From: Alistipes sp.
GTDB taxonomy: Bacteria; Bacteroidota; Bacteroidia; Bacteroidales; Rikenellaceae
Length of the DNA stretch: 64,000 nt
Assembly: GCA_017517705.1 (NCBI GenBank)
Contig: JAFWYM010000027.1
Location: 1 to 64,000, forward strand
Direction: 5' to 3'
Shown here: piece by piece, positions 16,978 through 25,627 of the stretch
How positions within the stretch are numbered: the first letter of the stretch is position 1
Layout: each line of letters opens with the position of its first letter
Made by a program: the position numbers and the translations under genes
The notes under the pieces: generated by a model
Database searches by the model: none
What the model saw: the letters and a program-made list of their open reading frames with translations, nothing else
What the model was told of the DNA's origin: nothing

Positions 16978-18357
16978 ATGATACAGGAGACTCCTATAGA
17001 GCGTATTCCCGCTCTTGTCGCCACGCAGCGCAGATACTTTCGTAAGCACGAGACCTTCGACGTAGAGTTTCGCATGATAGCGCTACGTCGCCTGCGCGAT
17101 GCTATTGTGAGGTACGAGAGGGAGCTTACCGATGCCCTCTATGCCGATCTCCACAAGTCGTACGAGGAGGCCTACCTCACGGAGATAAGCATCCTCCTTG
17201 GCGAGATTGACAACTTCCTTAAGCACCTGCCACGCTGGGCGGCACCCTCGAAGAAGGATACACCACTTAAGCTCTTTCCCTCGCGCAGTGCCATCCTCAC
17301 CGAGCCTCTGGGCGTCTCGCTCATCATAGCACCCTGGAACTATCCTGTGCAGCTGCTGCTCAATCCACTTATCGGTGCTATTGCCGCAGGATGTACGGCA
17401 GTATTAAAACCCTCGCCCTACGTGCCACATGTGGCAGAGGTGTTAGAACGCCTTGTTAAGGATGCCTTCAACGAGGAGTATGTTGCCGTGGTGCAGGGAC
17501 ATAGGGATGTAAACACGGCACTTCTCAGGGAGCGCTACGACGTAATATTCTTCACGGGCTCTCCCGACCTCGGGCGTGTTGTTATGCGTGCTGCGGCGGA
17601 GAATCTCACCCCCGTGATTCTCGAGCTCGGAGGCAAGAGCCCCGTGATTGTCGACAGAACAGCGGATGTAGCCCTTGCAGCTAAGCGTATAGCGTGGGGC
17701 AAGACCCTCAATGCCGGGCAGACATGTATTGCTCCCGACTACCTGCTCCTCCATCGCGATGTAAAGCGAGAGTTCGTTGCGGCCTACCGCGAGGCCCTGA
17801 TAAAACTCCATGGCGACGATGCACGCCTCAGTGAGCACTATGTGCGCATGGTTTCGGATAGAGCCTTCGAGCGTGTGGCCTCATACCTGAAGGAGGGTGA
17901 AGCTATCGTTGGTGGTGCTACGAATGCCTCGGAACGATATATCGAGCCTACGCTCTTAGATGGCGTTAAGCCCGATGCTGCGATACTTCGTGAGGAGATA
18001 TTTGGCCCTGTGCTGCCCATCGTCGAGTACGATAATATAGACGATGCCATTTGTTACATCCTCGATAGGGAGAAGCCCTTGGCACTATATGTCTTTGCCG
18101 AGGAGAGTGTTGCAAGGCGCGTCATCCGCCACACATCATCGGGAGGCGCTTGTGTCAACGATGTCATCATGCACATTGCCAACGAACATCTGCCGTTTGG
18201 GGGCGTAGGTAACTCGGGCATGGGGCGCTACCACGGTCGCGATAGCCTCTATAGCTTCTCGCACCGTCGCTCGGTGCTCACCGCGGCCACATGGATAGAC
18301 ATGCCGTTTAGATATATGCCGTATAAGCTATTTCGGTATGTTAAGCGTCTGCTGTAA
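16978..18357 (+). CDS. Aldehyde dehydrogenase family protein
   Basis: A 459-residue NAD(P)-dependent aldehyde dehydrogenase of the class-3-like group, oxidising aldehydes to acids in the cytoplasm. Seen are the cofactor-binding IIAPWNYPVQLLLNPLIGA block, FFTGSPDLGRVVM, the general-base Glu216 in ILELGGKSPVI, the catalytic Cys250 in NAGQTCIAPDY, and EEIFGPVLPIVEYD. The C-terminus FRYMPYKLFRYVKRLL is basic and hydrophobic, as in members that touch membranes. Its last 17 bp overlap the end of the convergent kinase gene. The substrate is unknown. Confidence 0.92.
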   Translation: MIQETPIERIPALVATQRRYFRKHETFDVEFRMIALRRLRDAIVRYERELTDALYADLHKSYEEAYLTEISILLGEIDNFLKHLPRWAAPSKKDTPLKLFPSRSAILTEPLGVSLIIAPWNYPVQLLLNPLIGAIAAGCTAVLKPSPYVPHVAEVLERLVKDAFNEEYVAVVQGHRDVNTALLRERYDVIFFTGSPDLGRVVMRAAAENLTPVILELGGKSPVIVDRTADVALAAKRIAWGKTLNAGQTCIAPDYLLLHRDVKREFVAAYREALIKLHGDDARLSEHYVRMVSDRAFERVASYLKEGEAIVGGATNASERYIEPTLLDGVKPDAAILREEIFGPVLPIVEYDNIDDAICYILDREKPLALYVFAEESVARRVIRHTSSGGACVNDVIMHIANEHLPFGGVGNSGMGRYHGRDSLYSFSHRRSVLTAATWIDMPFRYMPYKLFRYVKRLL

Positions 18358-19471
18358 GGTGATTTAAGGGTCGATATATCTCGCCTGACGAGGATAGTAG
18401 CTCCTTGACGATTGCCTGCATGGTATCGTATTGCTCCTCCATACTCTGTAGTAGCTTGTATTGCGCACGTGCGCGTACGAGGTTGTGTGTAGGGTATGCC
18501 GTTTTGTAGTAAGTGTCGCCATCGATATAATCCATTAGGAAGCGTAACACCTGCTCATAGGTTATGTATAGTGCCGAGAATGCCAGCCACTCGCGCTCGT
18601 TGCGTGTCATCGTCGAGCCACACTCCGCAAGGTAGCCTGCTGTGTAGTGACGGAATGTTTCGATGTTCATCGCTACGCGGCTAAGGTCGCTGTCGTCCTC
18701 TGCGCCCGTGTTTGTGTAGGAGCGTATGGCGTCGCCAAAGTCGTTGAGCGACGTGCTGCTCATTACGGTGTCGAGGTCGATGACGCATAGTACCTCGTCG
18801 TTCTGGTCGAAGAGTATATTGCTCAACTTAGTGTCGTTATGCGTTATGCGCGTGGGTAGTATGCCCCGTTCCACCATCTCCCAGAATGTCAACATCTGGG
18901 CCCTGCGGCTCTCTATCCACTCTATCTCCTCGGTTACGGTCTCCTTGCGTCCTGCTCGGTTTGCGGCTAACGACCTATCCCACTGCTCGAAGCGCCAGCG
19001 TATGTTGTGGAAGCCCTTGATAACCTCCTTGAGGGGCTCGTTGAAGTCGGCAAGCATAGCCTGAAAGCGACCTATGCCGCGGCCACCCATATATGCCAGG
19101 CGTGGGGTGTCTGCCACGTCGTGTGTTACGGAGCCCTCGATATAGAGCGATGCAGCCCAGTAGTTGCCGCCTTCGCTGTGATAGAGAGCACCCTCCCTTG
19201 TGCGTACTACGGTGAGCACTTCGCGCTCAGGGTCGCCTCCCGCTGCTGCAACCTTAGCCTTGAGGTGTGCGGTTACGCGAGCGATGTTATCCATCATCGC
19301 AGGCACATCGGGGAAGATGTTGTGGTTCTTGCGCTGTAGGATGTAGCGCGAGCGCTCCGTGATGACGATGTAGGTGTCGTTGATGTACCCCTCACCGAGT
19401 GCTGTTATCTCTCTCACGGGGGCGTCGAAGGCAAAATGCTGCGCAATGTCGTATAGATGCTTGTCGACCAT
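18341..19471 (-). CDS. NahK-like aminoglycoside-phosphotransferase-fold kinase
   Basis: A 376-residue APH/choline-kinase-fold protein with Brenner loop ITHNDTKLSNILFD and metal motif CVIDLDTVM. It is closest by eye to the Bacteroidota and bifidobacterial proteins that act as N-acetylhexosamine 1-kinases (NahK); older databases called these mucin desulfatases. It would phosphorylate GlcNAc or GalNAc at C1 for salvage of mucin or host-glycan sugars, which fits the GH84 gene in the region. The start at 19471 (MVDKHLYDIAQHF) is preferred; the frame to 19540 adds 23 atypical residues. The sugar specificity is inferred. It converges on the aldehyde dehydrogenase. Confidence 0.8.
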   Translation of the reverse strand: MVDKHLYDIAQHFAFDAPVREITALGEGYINDTYIVITERSRYILQRKNHNIFPDVPAMMDNIARVTAHLKAKVAAAGGDPEREVLTVVRTREGALYHSEGGNYWAASLYIEGSVTHDVADTPRLAYMGGRGIGRFQAMLADFNEPLKEVIKGFHNIRWRFEQWDRSLAANRAGRKETVTEEIEWIESRRAQMLTFWEMVERGILPTRITHNDTKLSNILFDQNDEVLCVIDLDTVMSSTSLNDFGDAIRSYTNTGAEDDSDLSRVAMNIETFRHYTAGYLAECGSTMTRNEREWLAFSALYITYEQVLRFLMDYIDGDTYYKTAYPTHNLVRARAQYKLLQSMEEQYDTMQAIVKELLSSSGEIYRPLNHLTADA

Positions 19472-19662
19472 GGTTCTTATTCTTGATGTTGTGCTATATT
19501 TGTTGTTCCGCAGGCAAAGGTAATAAAAAGTATAATTCATGCCAATATCAAATAATAATAGAGTGGCTTACGACGTTGTTAACTAAAGGCGAGCAGATAT
19601 AATATATTAGTATATTACGAAAAAATCTGACCATAATCGTACTATTTTACGATAAAATATGT

Positions 19663-19670
19663 ATCTTTGC
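19663..19670 (+). promoter_or_regulatory. -7 box of the M16 peptidase gene
   Basis: TATCTTTG, leaving a leader of about 75 nt before the ATG at 19751. Confidence 0.6.
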
Positions 19671-19750
19671 TTGATAAACTGCGCGAAAGGCAGTTGGAAA
19701 ATGTGTAACAGAGAGAATATTATTTATATAACTTATTAATTATCAACTGT

Positions 19751-22576
19751 ATGAGAAAGCTATTTTTCGCACTCGTAGCACTTATGATTGGTGTGACGAG
19801 TATCTATGCTCAGGATCCTATGGCTCCGCTGCCGATGGATCCCGCAGTGCGCGTAGGTAAGCTCGACAACGGCCTTACCTATTACATCCGCCACAACGAG
19901 AAGCCCAAGGGTCAGGCGAGCTTCTACATCTACCACGATGTAGGTGCTGTTCAGGAGGATGACGACCAGCAGGGTCTTGCTCACTTCCTCGAGCACATGG
20001 CCTTCAACGGCACGAAGAACCTCCCCGGCAAGCAGATGATCGAGTACCTTGAGACTATCGGTGTGCAGTTTGGCTACAACCTCAATGCCTTCACCTCGTG
20101 GGATTGCACTGAGTATATGATTAAGGATTGCCCCACAGCACGCGAGGGTGTTGTTGATACGGCTCTTCTTGTGTTGCACGACTGGTCGCAGTTTATCGCC
20201 CTTCAGCCCGCAGAGATTGACTCGGAGCGCGGTGTTATCAAGGAGGAGCTTCGCACACGTGATGGCGCACAGCTTCGTGCCCAGAACGATATGTTGCGCA
20301 ACCTGTTCAAGGGTTCTATCTACGAGCAGCGCAACCTTATCGGCTACCTCGAGGGCTTGGAGTCGTTCGACCACACAGCGTTGGAGAACTTCTATCACAA
20401 GTGGTATCGCCCCGAGTATCAGGCTATCGTCATCGTAGGTGATGTTGACGTTGACCAGATTGAGGCTAAGCTTAAGACGTTGATGGCCGATATCCCTGCT
20501 TCGCCTGCCGATGCAGCTCAGAAGGAGGTTATCACTATCCCTGCTACCGAGGAGCCTATCATCTCTATCTTCTCGGATCCCGAGCTTACGCAGTCGAGCG
20601 TGATGATGTTTGCACGTCGCGATGCTCTTCCCAAGGAGCTTAAGGGTACGATGGTAGGTTACTCAACCGACCTTATCTACAGCTTCGTTACGCAGATGAT
20701 GGGCGCACGTTTCGACGAGATCGCACAGAAGGCTGATGCTCCCATCCTTGGTGGTGGCATGTCGGAGGGCGGTATCGGTATCTGCCCCACGATGGATGCT
20801 ACGATGTTCACGGCTACGGCTCACGAGGGTCGCATCATCGATGCTTTCCGCGCTGTCTACACTGAGATGGAGCGTATGCGTCGCCATGGCTTCACCGCAG
20901 GTGAGTTCGAGCGTGCCCAGCAGGAGCTCTTGCGCTATGCCGAGCGTCAGTACACCAACCGCAACGATGTTCATAACGACTCATACGCACAGCGTTACCT
21001 CGACCACTATGCAAGTGGCACATCTATGATGGATGCCGAGACTGAGTGGCAGATCGACCAGATGCTTATCAATAGCGTTACTGTTGACGACATCAATGCA
21101 GCATACTCGCAGCTCGTGCAGCCTAATAAGAATATGGTAATCCTTGCCCGCTCACCCAAGAAGGAGGGTCTTGTGATTCCTACTGAGGAGGAGATTAAGG
21201 CTGTTATCGCCGAGGTTGAGTCTTCGGAGGTTGCTCCCTATGCCGATAACACTGTTAAGAAGCCTTTGATCGACCCCGCATTGAAGCTTAAGGGCTCGGC
21301 TGTTAAGGCTACGGCTGAGAACGAGTCGCTCGGCTTCACGGAGTGGACGTTGAAGAACGGTATTAAGGTTGTTGTTCGCCCCTCTACGTTGAAGGCCGAC
21401 GAGGTTACTATCAGCGCCCTCTCTAAGGGTGGTTGCTCGATGCTTACCGACGAGGAGTACTACAATGGTGCCTTCCTTGGTATGGTTATGAGCCAGTCGG
21501 GTATCTCGGAGTTCTCGGCTAACGAGCTTAACAAGCAGCTCTCGGGTAAGAGCGCATACGCATCTGTTGGCGTTGACGCATACGAGCATGCAGTGAATGC
21601 AGGTGGCTCACCTAAGGATATCGAGACTATCCTTCAGCTCATCTACCTCAACTTCACTGATCCCCGCTTCGATGAGACCGACCTCGAGAATATGAAGAAG
21701 ATGTACGTTCCCTACTTCAAGAATATGGAGGCGGATCCCAACTACATCGTTGGCAAGGAGTTCCAGAAGACTATCTATGGTGACCACGTACGTCGTCAGA
21801 TCACCTCTGCAGAGCAGATTGAGGCTATCAACATCCCCTCATTGCAGACTATCCACTCTAAGCTCTTCGGCTATGCTGATGACTTCCGCTTCGTTATCGT
21901 AGGTAACGTAGACCTCAATACGTTGAAGCCTCTCGTTGAGAAGTATATCGGCTCGTTGCCCACATCTAAGAAGGTTGAGTACGCTGTTGTTGATGATGGT
22001 GTACGTTATGCTCAGGGTGAGGTTACTAACGACTTCCGCACGCCTATGCAGCAGCCTAAGGTCTCTGTACGCCTCGTTTACACGGGTGCTATGGAGGATA
22101 ACGCCAAGAATCGCCTTATCGTAGACCTCTTGAGCCGTGCTCTTGACTCTCGCTACATGGTATCTATCCGCGAGGAGAAGGGTGGTACCTATGGCGTATC
22201 TGTTCAGGGTGGCATCGACGAGTACCCTGTTGAGAACTACATGATGGCTATCGTCTTCGACACTAACGAGCAGCTTGCTGACGAGCTCGTAGAGATCTGC
22301 TACAAGGAGATTAAGAAGATCGCCGAGGAGGGTCCTTTGGCTGACGATATCGCTAAGTCTAAGGAGTTCTTGCAGAAGAACTACGCTAATGTTCTCGAGA
22401 ACAATAGTGGTTGGATGTCAGCTATCACTCGTTGGTACGAGGAGGGCTACAACTATAAGGAGGAGTACCTTGGTATCCTTGAGTCGGTTACGGCTGACGA
22501 TGTTAAGGCCTTCGCCCAGCAGATTCTTAAGGACAACAACCGCACATTGGTTGTTATGCGCCCCGAGGCTCAGTAG
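19751..22576 (+). CDS. Secreted M16 family zinc metallopeptidase, two-repeat form
   Basis: A 941-residue insulinase/PqqL-type protease with a signal peptide (to about AYA/Q at residue 21). The inverted zinc motif HFLEH gives His78, Glu81 and His82, and Glu159 in the IDSERGVIKEEL segment is at the expected spacing for the third ligand. The second half (from about 520) repeats the fold without a zinc motif. It carries the substrate-binding Arg/Tyr block REEKGGTYGVSVQGG, as in clamshell-type members. It likely degrades peptides in the periplasm. It is monocistronic, with a strong terminator after it. Confidence 0.94.
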   Translation: MRKLFFALVALMIGVTSIYAQDPMAPLPMDPAVRVGKLDNGLTYYIRHNEKPKGQASFYIYHDVGAVQEDDDQQGLAHFLEHMAFNGTKNLPGKQMIEYLETIGVQFGYNLNAFTSWDCTEYMIKDCPTAREGVVDTALLVLHDWSQFIALQPAEIDSERGVIKEELRTRDGAQLRAQNDMLRNLFKGSIYEQRNLIGYLEGLESFDHTALENFYHKWYRPEYQAIVIVGDVDVDQIEAKLKTLMADIPASPADAAQKEVITIPATEEPIISIFSDPELTQSSVMMFARRDALPKELKGTMVGYSTDLIYSFVTQMMGARFDEIAQKADAPILGGGMSEGGIGICPTMDATMFTATAHEGRIIDAFRAVYTEMERMRRHGFTAGEFERAQQELLRYAERQYTNRNDVHNDSYAQRYLDHYASGTSMMDAETEWQIDQMLINSVTVDDINAAYSQLVQPNKNMVILARSPKKEGLVIPTEEEIKAVIAEVESSEVAPYADNTVKKPLIDPALKLKGSAVKATAENESLGFTEWTLKNGIKVVVRPSTLKADEVTISALSKGGCSMLTDEEYYNGAFLGMVMSQSGISEFSANELNKQLSGKSAYASVGVDAYEHAVNAGGSPKDIETILQLIYLNFTDPRFDETDLENMKKMYVPYFKNMEADPNYIVGKEFQKTIYGDHVRRQITSAEQIEAINIPSLQTIHSKLFGYADDFRFVIVGNVDLNTLKPLVEKYIGSLPTSKKVEYAVVDDGVRYAQGEVTNDFRTPMQQPKVSVRLVYTGAMEDNAKNRLIVDLLSRALDSRYMVSIREEKGGTYGVSVQGGIDEYPVENYMMAIVFDTNEQLADELVEICYKEIKKIAEEGPLADDIAKSKEFLQKNYANVLENNSGWMSAITRWYEEGYNYKEEYLGILESVTADDVKAFAQQILKDNNRTLVVMRPEAQ

Positions 22577-22586
22577 TCTGCGGATG

Positions 22587-22630
22587 GTACAACAAAAAGG
22601 AGTGCGTGAGCACTCCTTTTTTTGTTGTAC
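22587..22630 (+). terminator. Intrinsic terminator of the M16 peptidase gene
   Basis: Extended stem GTACAACAAAAAGGAGTGC with GCACTCCTTTTTTTGTTGTAC and tetraloop-sized loop GTGA, 11 bp after the stop, with a run of seven T in the 3' arm. Confidence 0.9.
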
Positions 22631-22806
22631 CTGTGTTGATGTTAGTGTTAGTCGCTGCGGGTAGTACGAGACGCGGGTATTATGAACGCTCTGCCCCAAT
22701 AAATACTTACCTTTTGGAATTGTTACCTTTCGGAATACTTCCCCTTAGAATACCAGTTCTCCTAATACACCTGCTCTCCTAATCCTTGCCCCTCTGGGGT
22801 GGTGGG

Positions 22807-22968
22807 CTACCTGCGTAGTTCGTCGGGAGTGAGTCTCACAACCTCTCCATCGCGCATGACAACAAGGTCGCCATTATCTCGGCGCGTGCGCTCAATCAAG
22901 CGGCGCTGCGCCAGTAGGATGCCTGCGTCGATACGTTCCTGTAACTCTCTTATCTCAAACTCACTCAT
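22807..22968 (-). CDS. Small protein overlapping the zeta-toxin-like gene (antitoxin candidate)
   Basis: A 53-residue acidic/basic helical protein: MSEFEIRELQERIDAG, then LLAQRRLIERTRRDNGD, then VVMRDGEVVRLTPDELRR. Its ATG lies inside the last codons of the zeta-like gene (ATGAGTGA, 8 bp shared), so it is almost certainly translated by coupling with it. The heptad-like N-terminus followed by a small beta-type LVVMRDGEVVRL patch suits a partner protein. Size, overlap and context suggest an antitoxin or regulator of the kinase, but I recognise no named family. Unlike epsilon-zeta, it comes after the toxin gene. Confidence 0.75.
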   Translation of the reverse strand: MSEFEIRELQERIDAGILLAQRRLIERTRRDNGDLVVMRDGEVVRLTPDELRR

Positions 22969-23533
22969 AACTCAAAATCTTTTGATAGGCTAACGGGTCA
23001 ATGACCTCTTTTATTTCGCTCTTCGAGCCGTATGCTATCTTTTTTACTCCCTCGGCGGTAGAGTTGTCGTATATCACCCAGTAGTCGCATATCGGCATAT
23101 AGAGCTTCGTGAGATTACGCATGCTGCTCTCATAGCGACGACATATAGTATTTGTCGGGATGTTGTGTCCGCCGAGGCTCACGCGCTTAGCTACGCGCTG
23201 TATCGCCTGCTCGGGCGTGGGTAGCCAGAAGTATAGTAGCGACACGAAGTAGCCACGCTCGTGTGCGCGGTCTACAAACTTCTGATATGTGCGTGTCGAT
23301 AGTGTTGTCTCAAAGGCGAAGTCGGCACCCTCCTCGAGGAGGTCGTTGATGCGGCGGAGCATAAGGCGTCCCGCCTCAATGGCCATACTATCGGGGTTGA
23401 AGGGAGATAGACCACGAGCTATCTCGTCAGCATTGACAAACTCGTGACAGTGCAACAACTCGGGCAACATTGTGTATGATGCCGTTGTCTTACCTGCGCC
23501 GTTGCAACCCGCTATGATGTAGAGCTTCTGCAT
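22961..23533 (-). CDS. Zeta-toxin family P-loop kinase
   Basis: A 190-residue protein with Walker A GCNGAGKTT at residues 9-17, followed by the zeta-type substrate region FVNADEIARGLSPFNP. Later come FETTLSTRTYQKFV and an RRYESSMRNL arginine block that would contact ATP. Zeta toxins phosphorylate UDP-GlcNAc and starve peptidoglycan synthesis; many chromosomal relatives have unknown targets. The Lys15 and the catalytic-type Asp are present, so it should be an active kinase. It has its own promoter (TACCTTTG) and overlaps the small 53-residue gene by 8 bp. Toxicity is inferred from the family only. Confidence 0.88.
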   Translation of the reverse strand: MQKLYIIAGCNGAGKTTASYTMLPELLHCHEFVNADEIARGLSPFNPDSMAIEAGRLMLRRINDLLEEGADFAFETTLSTRTYQKFVDRAHERGYFVSLLYFWLPTPEQAIQRVAKRVSLGGHNIPTNTICRRYESSMRNLTKLYMPICDYWVIYDNSTAEGVKKIAYGSKSEIKEVIDPLAYQKILSYE

Positions 23534-23563
23534 AATCTCTGTAGCCTCTTTAGGAAGCTACGG

Positions 23564-23571
23564 CAAAGGTA
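23564..23571 (-). promoter_or_regulatory. -7 box of the zeta-like operon
   Basis: TACCTTTG on the minus strand, 30 bp before the ATG. Confidence 0.6.
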
Positions 23572-23622
23572 GCAATTTTTAGATTAATAACCAAATAATT
23601 TTTGATATTGGGAGTGTGGTAG

Positions 23623-24603
23623 CTATGCGTTGAGCCATAGCATCGTGTCGCAACCATCGGCGTAGTCCCAGAGTGTGGGGTACTGGGCACGCCCTAAGGG
23701 TATCGCACCCGCGAGGGGTATATGTGTGACTACGCACTGTATGGTGTTGCTGTGCGCCTCTATCCACGCCTCGACATTGCCTATCGTGTCATACTCCGCG
23801 ATGCTTACGATGCCCAGCTGCGCGGGGAAGGTGTCGCCAGGTAGCGCGATGAAGCCTCCGTAGTCGATGTACTCCCTCTGTTGCAGGGTGTAGAGGGCAC
23901 GTATCGAGCGTAGCCCTCCCGTCATCTTGGGATTTATGGGCGTGGTGTGTGGCAGCTGTAGCTCTTTGCCACGGGGTATGAACAACATCGACACCGAGCG
24001 ACAGCCGAGACCCGAGTATGCCGTGATGTCGAGAATGAGACCTTGTAACTCCTCCGGTGTCTCGCTGCCATCGAGGATGGCTACGGAGTGGCGGCTGCCA
24101 CGTAGCAGTGTGCGTGTATTGCTGAAGTGCTCGCGGAAGTAACGGTTGGCGTCGTCGCCACCCGTGGCTATTGCCATGTCGTAGCTATCGGTGGGGTCGT
24201 AGGCATATATGGGTACCTCGGGAGCTATGTGCCTCAGGCGCTCTACGATATAGCCCATAAGCACGCTATCCTTCGATGAGGTCTTGATGTGGCACTCGTG
24301 GCCACTGAGGATGACGCATAAGAGGTCGAAAAAGCCTACAAGGGGGATGTTGCCCGCCATGATGACGGCCACACGTCGTGGTGCTGTGGCTGTGGGGTAG
24401 TGCTCGGCCCATTGTCGTAGCCTCTGGCTGTCGAGCATCTCGGTACGTATGGCATCCACGGCACGGAGGATATCATCGCGCGTAAACCACGCATTGTGCT
24501 CGATGCTGCGGGCAATGATTGCATCGCTCTCGGCTGTGGCGCCAAACGACGCAAGCTCAACGCCTAAGCGTGTGAATAGCTCTATGCTTGCCTCTCGGTT
24601 CAT
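23623..24603 (-). CDS. LuxC-like acyl-CoA reductase domain protein
   Basis: The 326-residue protein resembles the LuxC/acyl-CoA reductase branch of the aldehyde dehydrogenase superfamily that is common in Bacteroidota. Landmarks are VAVIMAGNIPLVGFFDLLCV, a nucleotide-binding-like stretch, HIKTSSKDSVLM, and the presumed catalytic Cys in TAYSGLGCRSVSMLFI. True LuxC enzymes are about 480 residues, so this is a compact form. It would reduce an acyl-CoA or acyl thioester to an aldehyde, but the substrate is unknown. It lies 2 bp after the thioredoxin-fold lipoprotein gene and is likely in one operon with it. Confidence 0.8.
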   Translation of the reverse strand: MNREASIELFTRLGVELASFGATAESDAIIARSIEHNAWFTRDDILRAVDAIRTEMLDSQRLRQWAEHYPTATAPRRVAVIMAGNIPLVGFFDLLCVILSGHECHIKTSSKDSVLMGYIVERLRHIAPEVPIYAYDPTDSYDMAIATGGDDANRYFREHFSNTRTLLRGSRHSVAILDGSETPEELQGLILDITAYSGLGCRSVSMLFIPRGKELQLPHTTPINPKMTGGLRSIRALYTLQQREYIDYGGFIALPGDTFPAQLGIVSIAEYDTIGNVEAWIEAHSNTIQCVVTHIPLAGAIPLGRAQYPTLWDYADGCDTMLWLNA

Positions 24604-24605
24604 CG

Positions 24606-25556
24606 CTACTGGGCCTCCATTATTGCTATGGCGTTCTCTATGGCAGCCACGTTCGAGCCATCCTTGATGATGATGCGCTTATGCTTGTCGAGGAGGTAGA
24701 GCGAGGGTATGGCATTGAGGTTGTATAGGCGCTCCTTGGTGAGCGTCATACCCTTATCGTAGGCGTTTATCCACGTTGCGGGCAGCTCCGCGAGATACTC
24801 GCGCCATGCGTCGACATCCTCGTCGGGGTAGAGCGTGATTATGGCCATATCGCCACGTTCGCGTAGCTCATTTATCAGAGGCGATGCCTCTATCTGACTG
24901 CGTATCTCGCGACACATGGGGCATCCGGGATTCGAGAACATCACAATGGTATAGCGTGCATCTATGGCGTGCAGGCGTCCCTGGCGTCCATTGGCAAGCG
25001 TATATACGAAGTCTGTGGCGGTGGTGCCTATGCGGTTCTTACGTGCAATGTCGAGGTCATAGGTGGGGGCTATGCGGTCGTATTCGTCGTAGAGAGGTGT
25101 GGTTACAAGCACCTCCAAGATCGGGATGTAGTACTCGTCGTTGCGTAGTGGTGAGTTGGGGTCGTGGAGTACGACCTCCGCTACCGTGGCGAACATATCG
25201 AGCACGGGGCGACTCGCCTCGGCACGGTGCATAAGGTTGCGGAGCAACGTGTCGGCACCCTGTGGCGGTATGATGGTGACATAATCGGCCATAGCGTAGA
25301 TGAGCTCTAAGGTGTCGTACTCCGCAACGCGCTCACCTATGGTAAAGTCGAAACCATCCCAATAGTGCTCCAGGGCGTGGCGATACTCCTCCTCGCTCGT
25401 TATGGCGCCTATGTCTATGCGACGCTCCAGGGGGCGTGTGCCCGGGGCGTAGTGGCGCTCTGTCGTAGCCTTATCCCGCTCCGTGGTGGTGGGGCGTGAG
25501 CCACAGCCTACCACCAAGAGCAGTGTAAGAACTATGTATAATACTCTTATTCTCAT
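24606..25556 (-). CDS. DUF5106-type lipoprotein with thioredoxin-like domain
   Basis: The lipobox TLLLVVGC puts the lipid on Cys18. Residues about 40-170 match the helical DUF5106 domain often fused to thioredoxin-like modules in Bacteroidota. Residues about 175-316 form an AhpC/TSA-thioredoxin fold with the redox pair Cys212-Cys215 in NPGCPMCREI and the cis-Pro loop NAIPSLYLLD. It is likely tethered in the periplasm as a disulfide reductase or isomerase. The mature N-terminus is Thr/Arg rich. It is in an operon with the LuxC-like gene; the link between the two is not clear. Confidence 0.85.
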   Translation of the reverse strand: MRIRVLYIVLTLLLVVGCGSRPTTTERDKATTERHYAPGTRPLERRIDIGAITSEEEYRHALEHYWDGFDFTIGERVAEYDTLELIYAMADYVTIIPPQGADTLLRNLMHRAEASRPVLDMFATVAEVVLHDPNSPLRNDEYYIPILEVLVTTPLYDEYDRIAPTYDLDIARKNRIGTTATDFVYTLANGRQGRLHAIDARYTIVMFSNPGCPMCREIRSQIEASPLINELRERGDMAIITLYPDEDVDAWREYLAELPATWINAYDKGMTLTKERLYNLNAIPSLYLLDKHKRIIIKDGSNVAAIENAIAIMEAQ

Positions 25557-25627
25557 ATATATACATCTACAACGAAGACCTCATACCTCCGTGTTGATGG
25601 CTATTATACCTCTTCGCGTGCCTCGTT

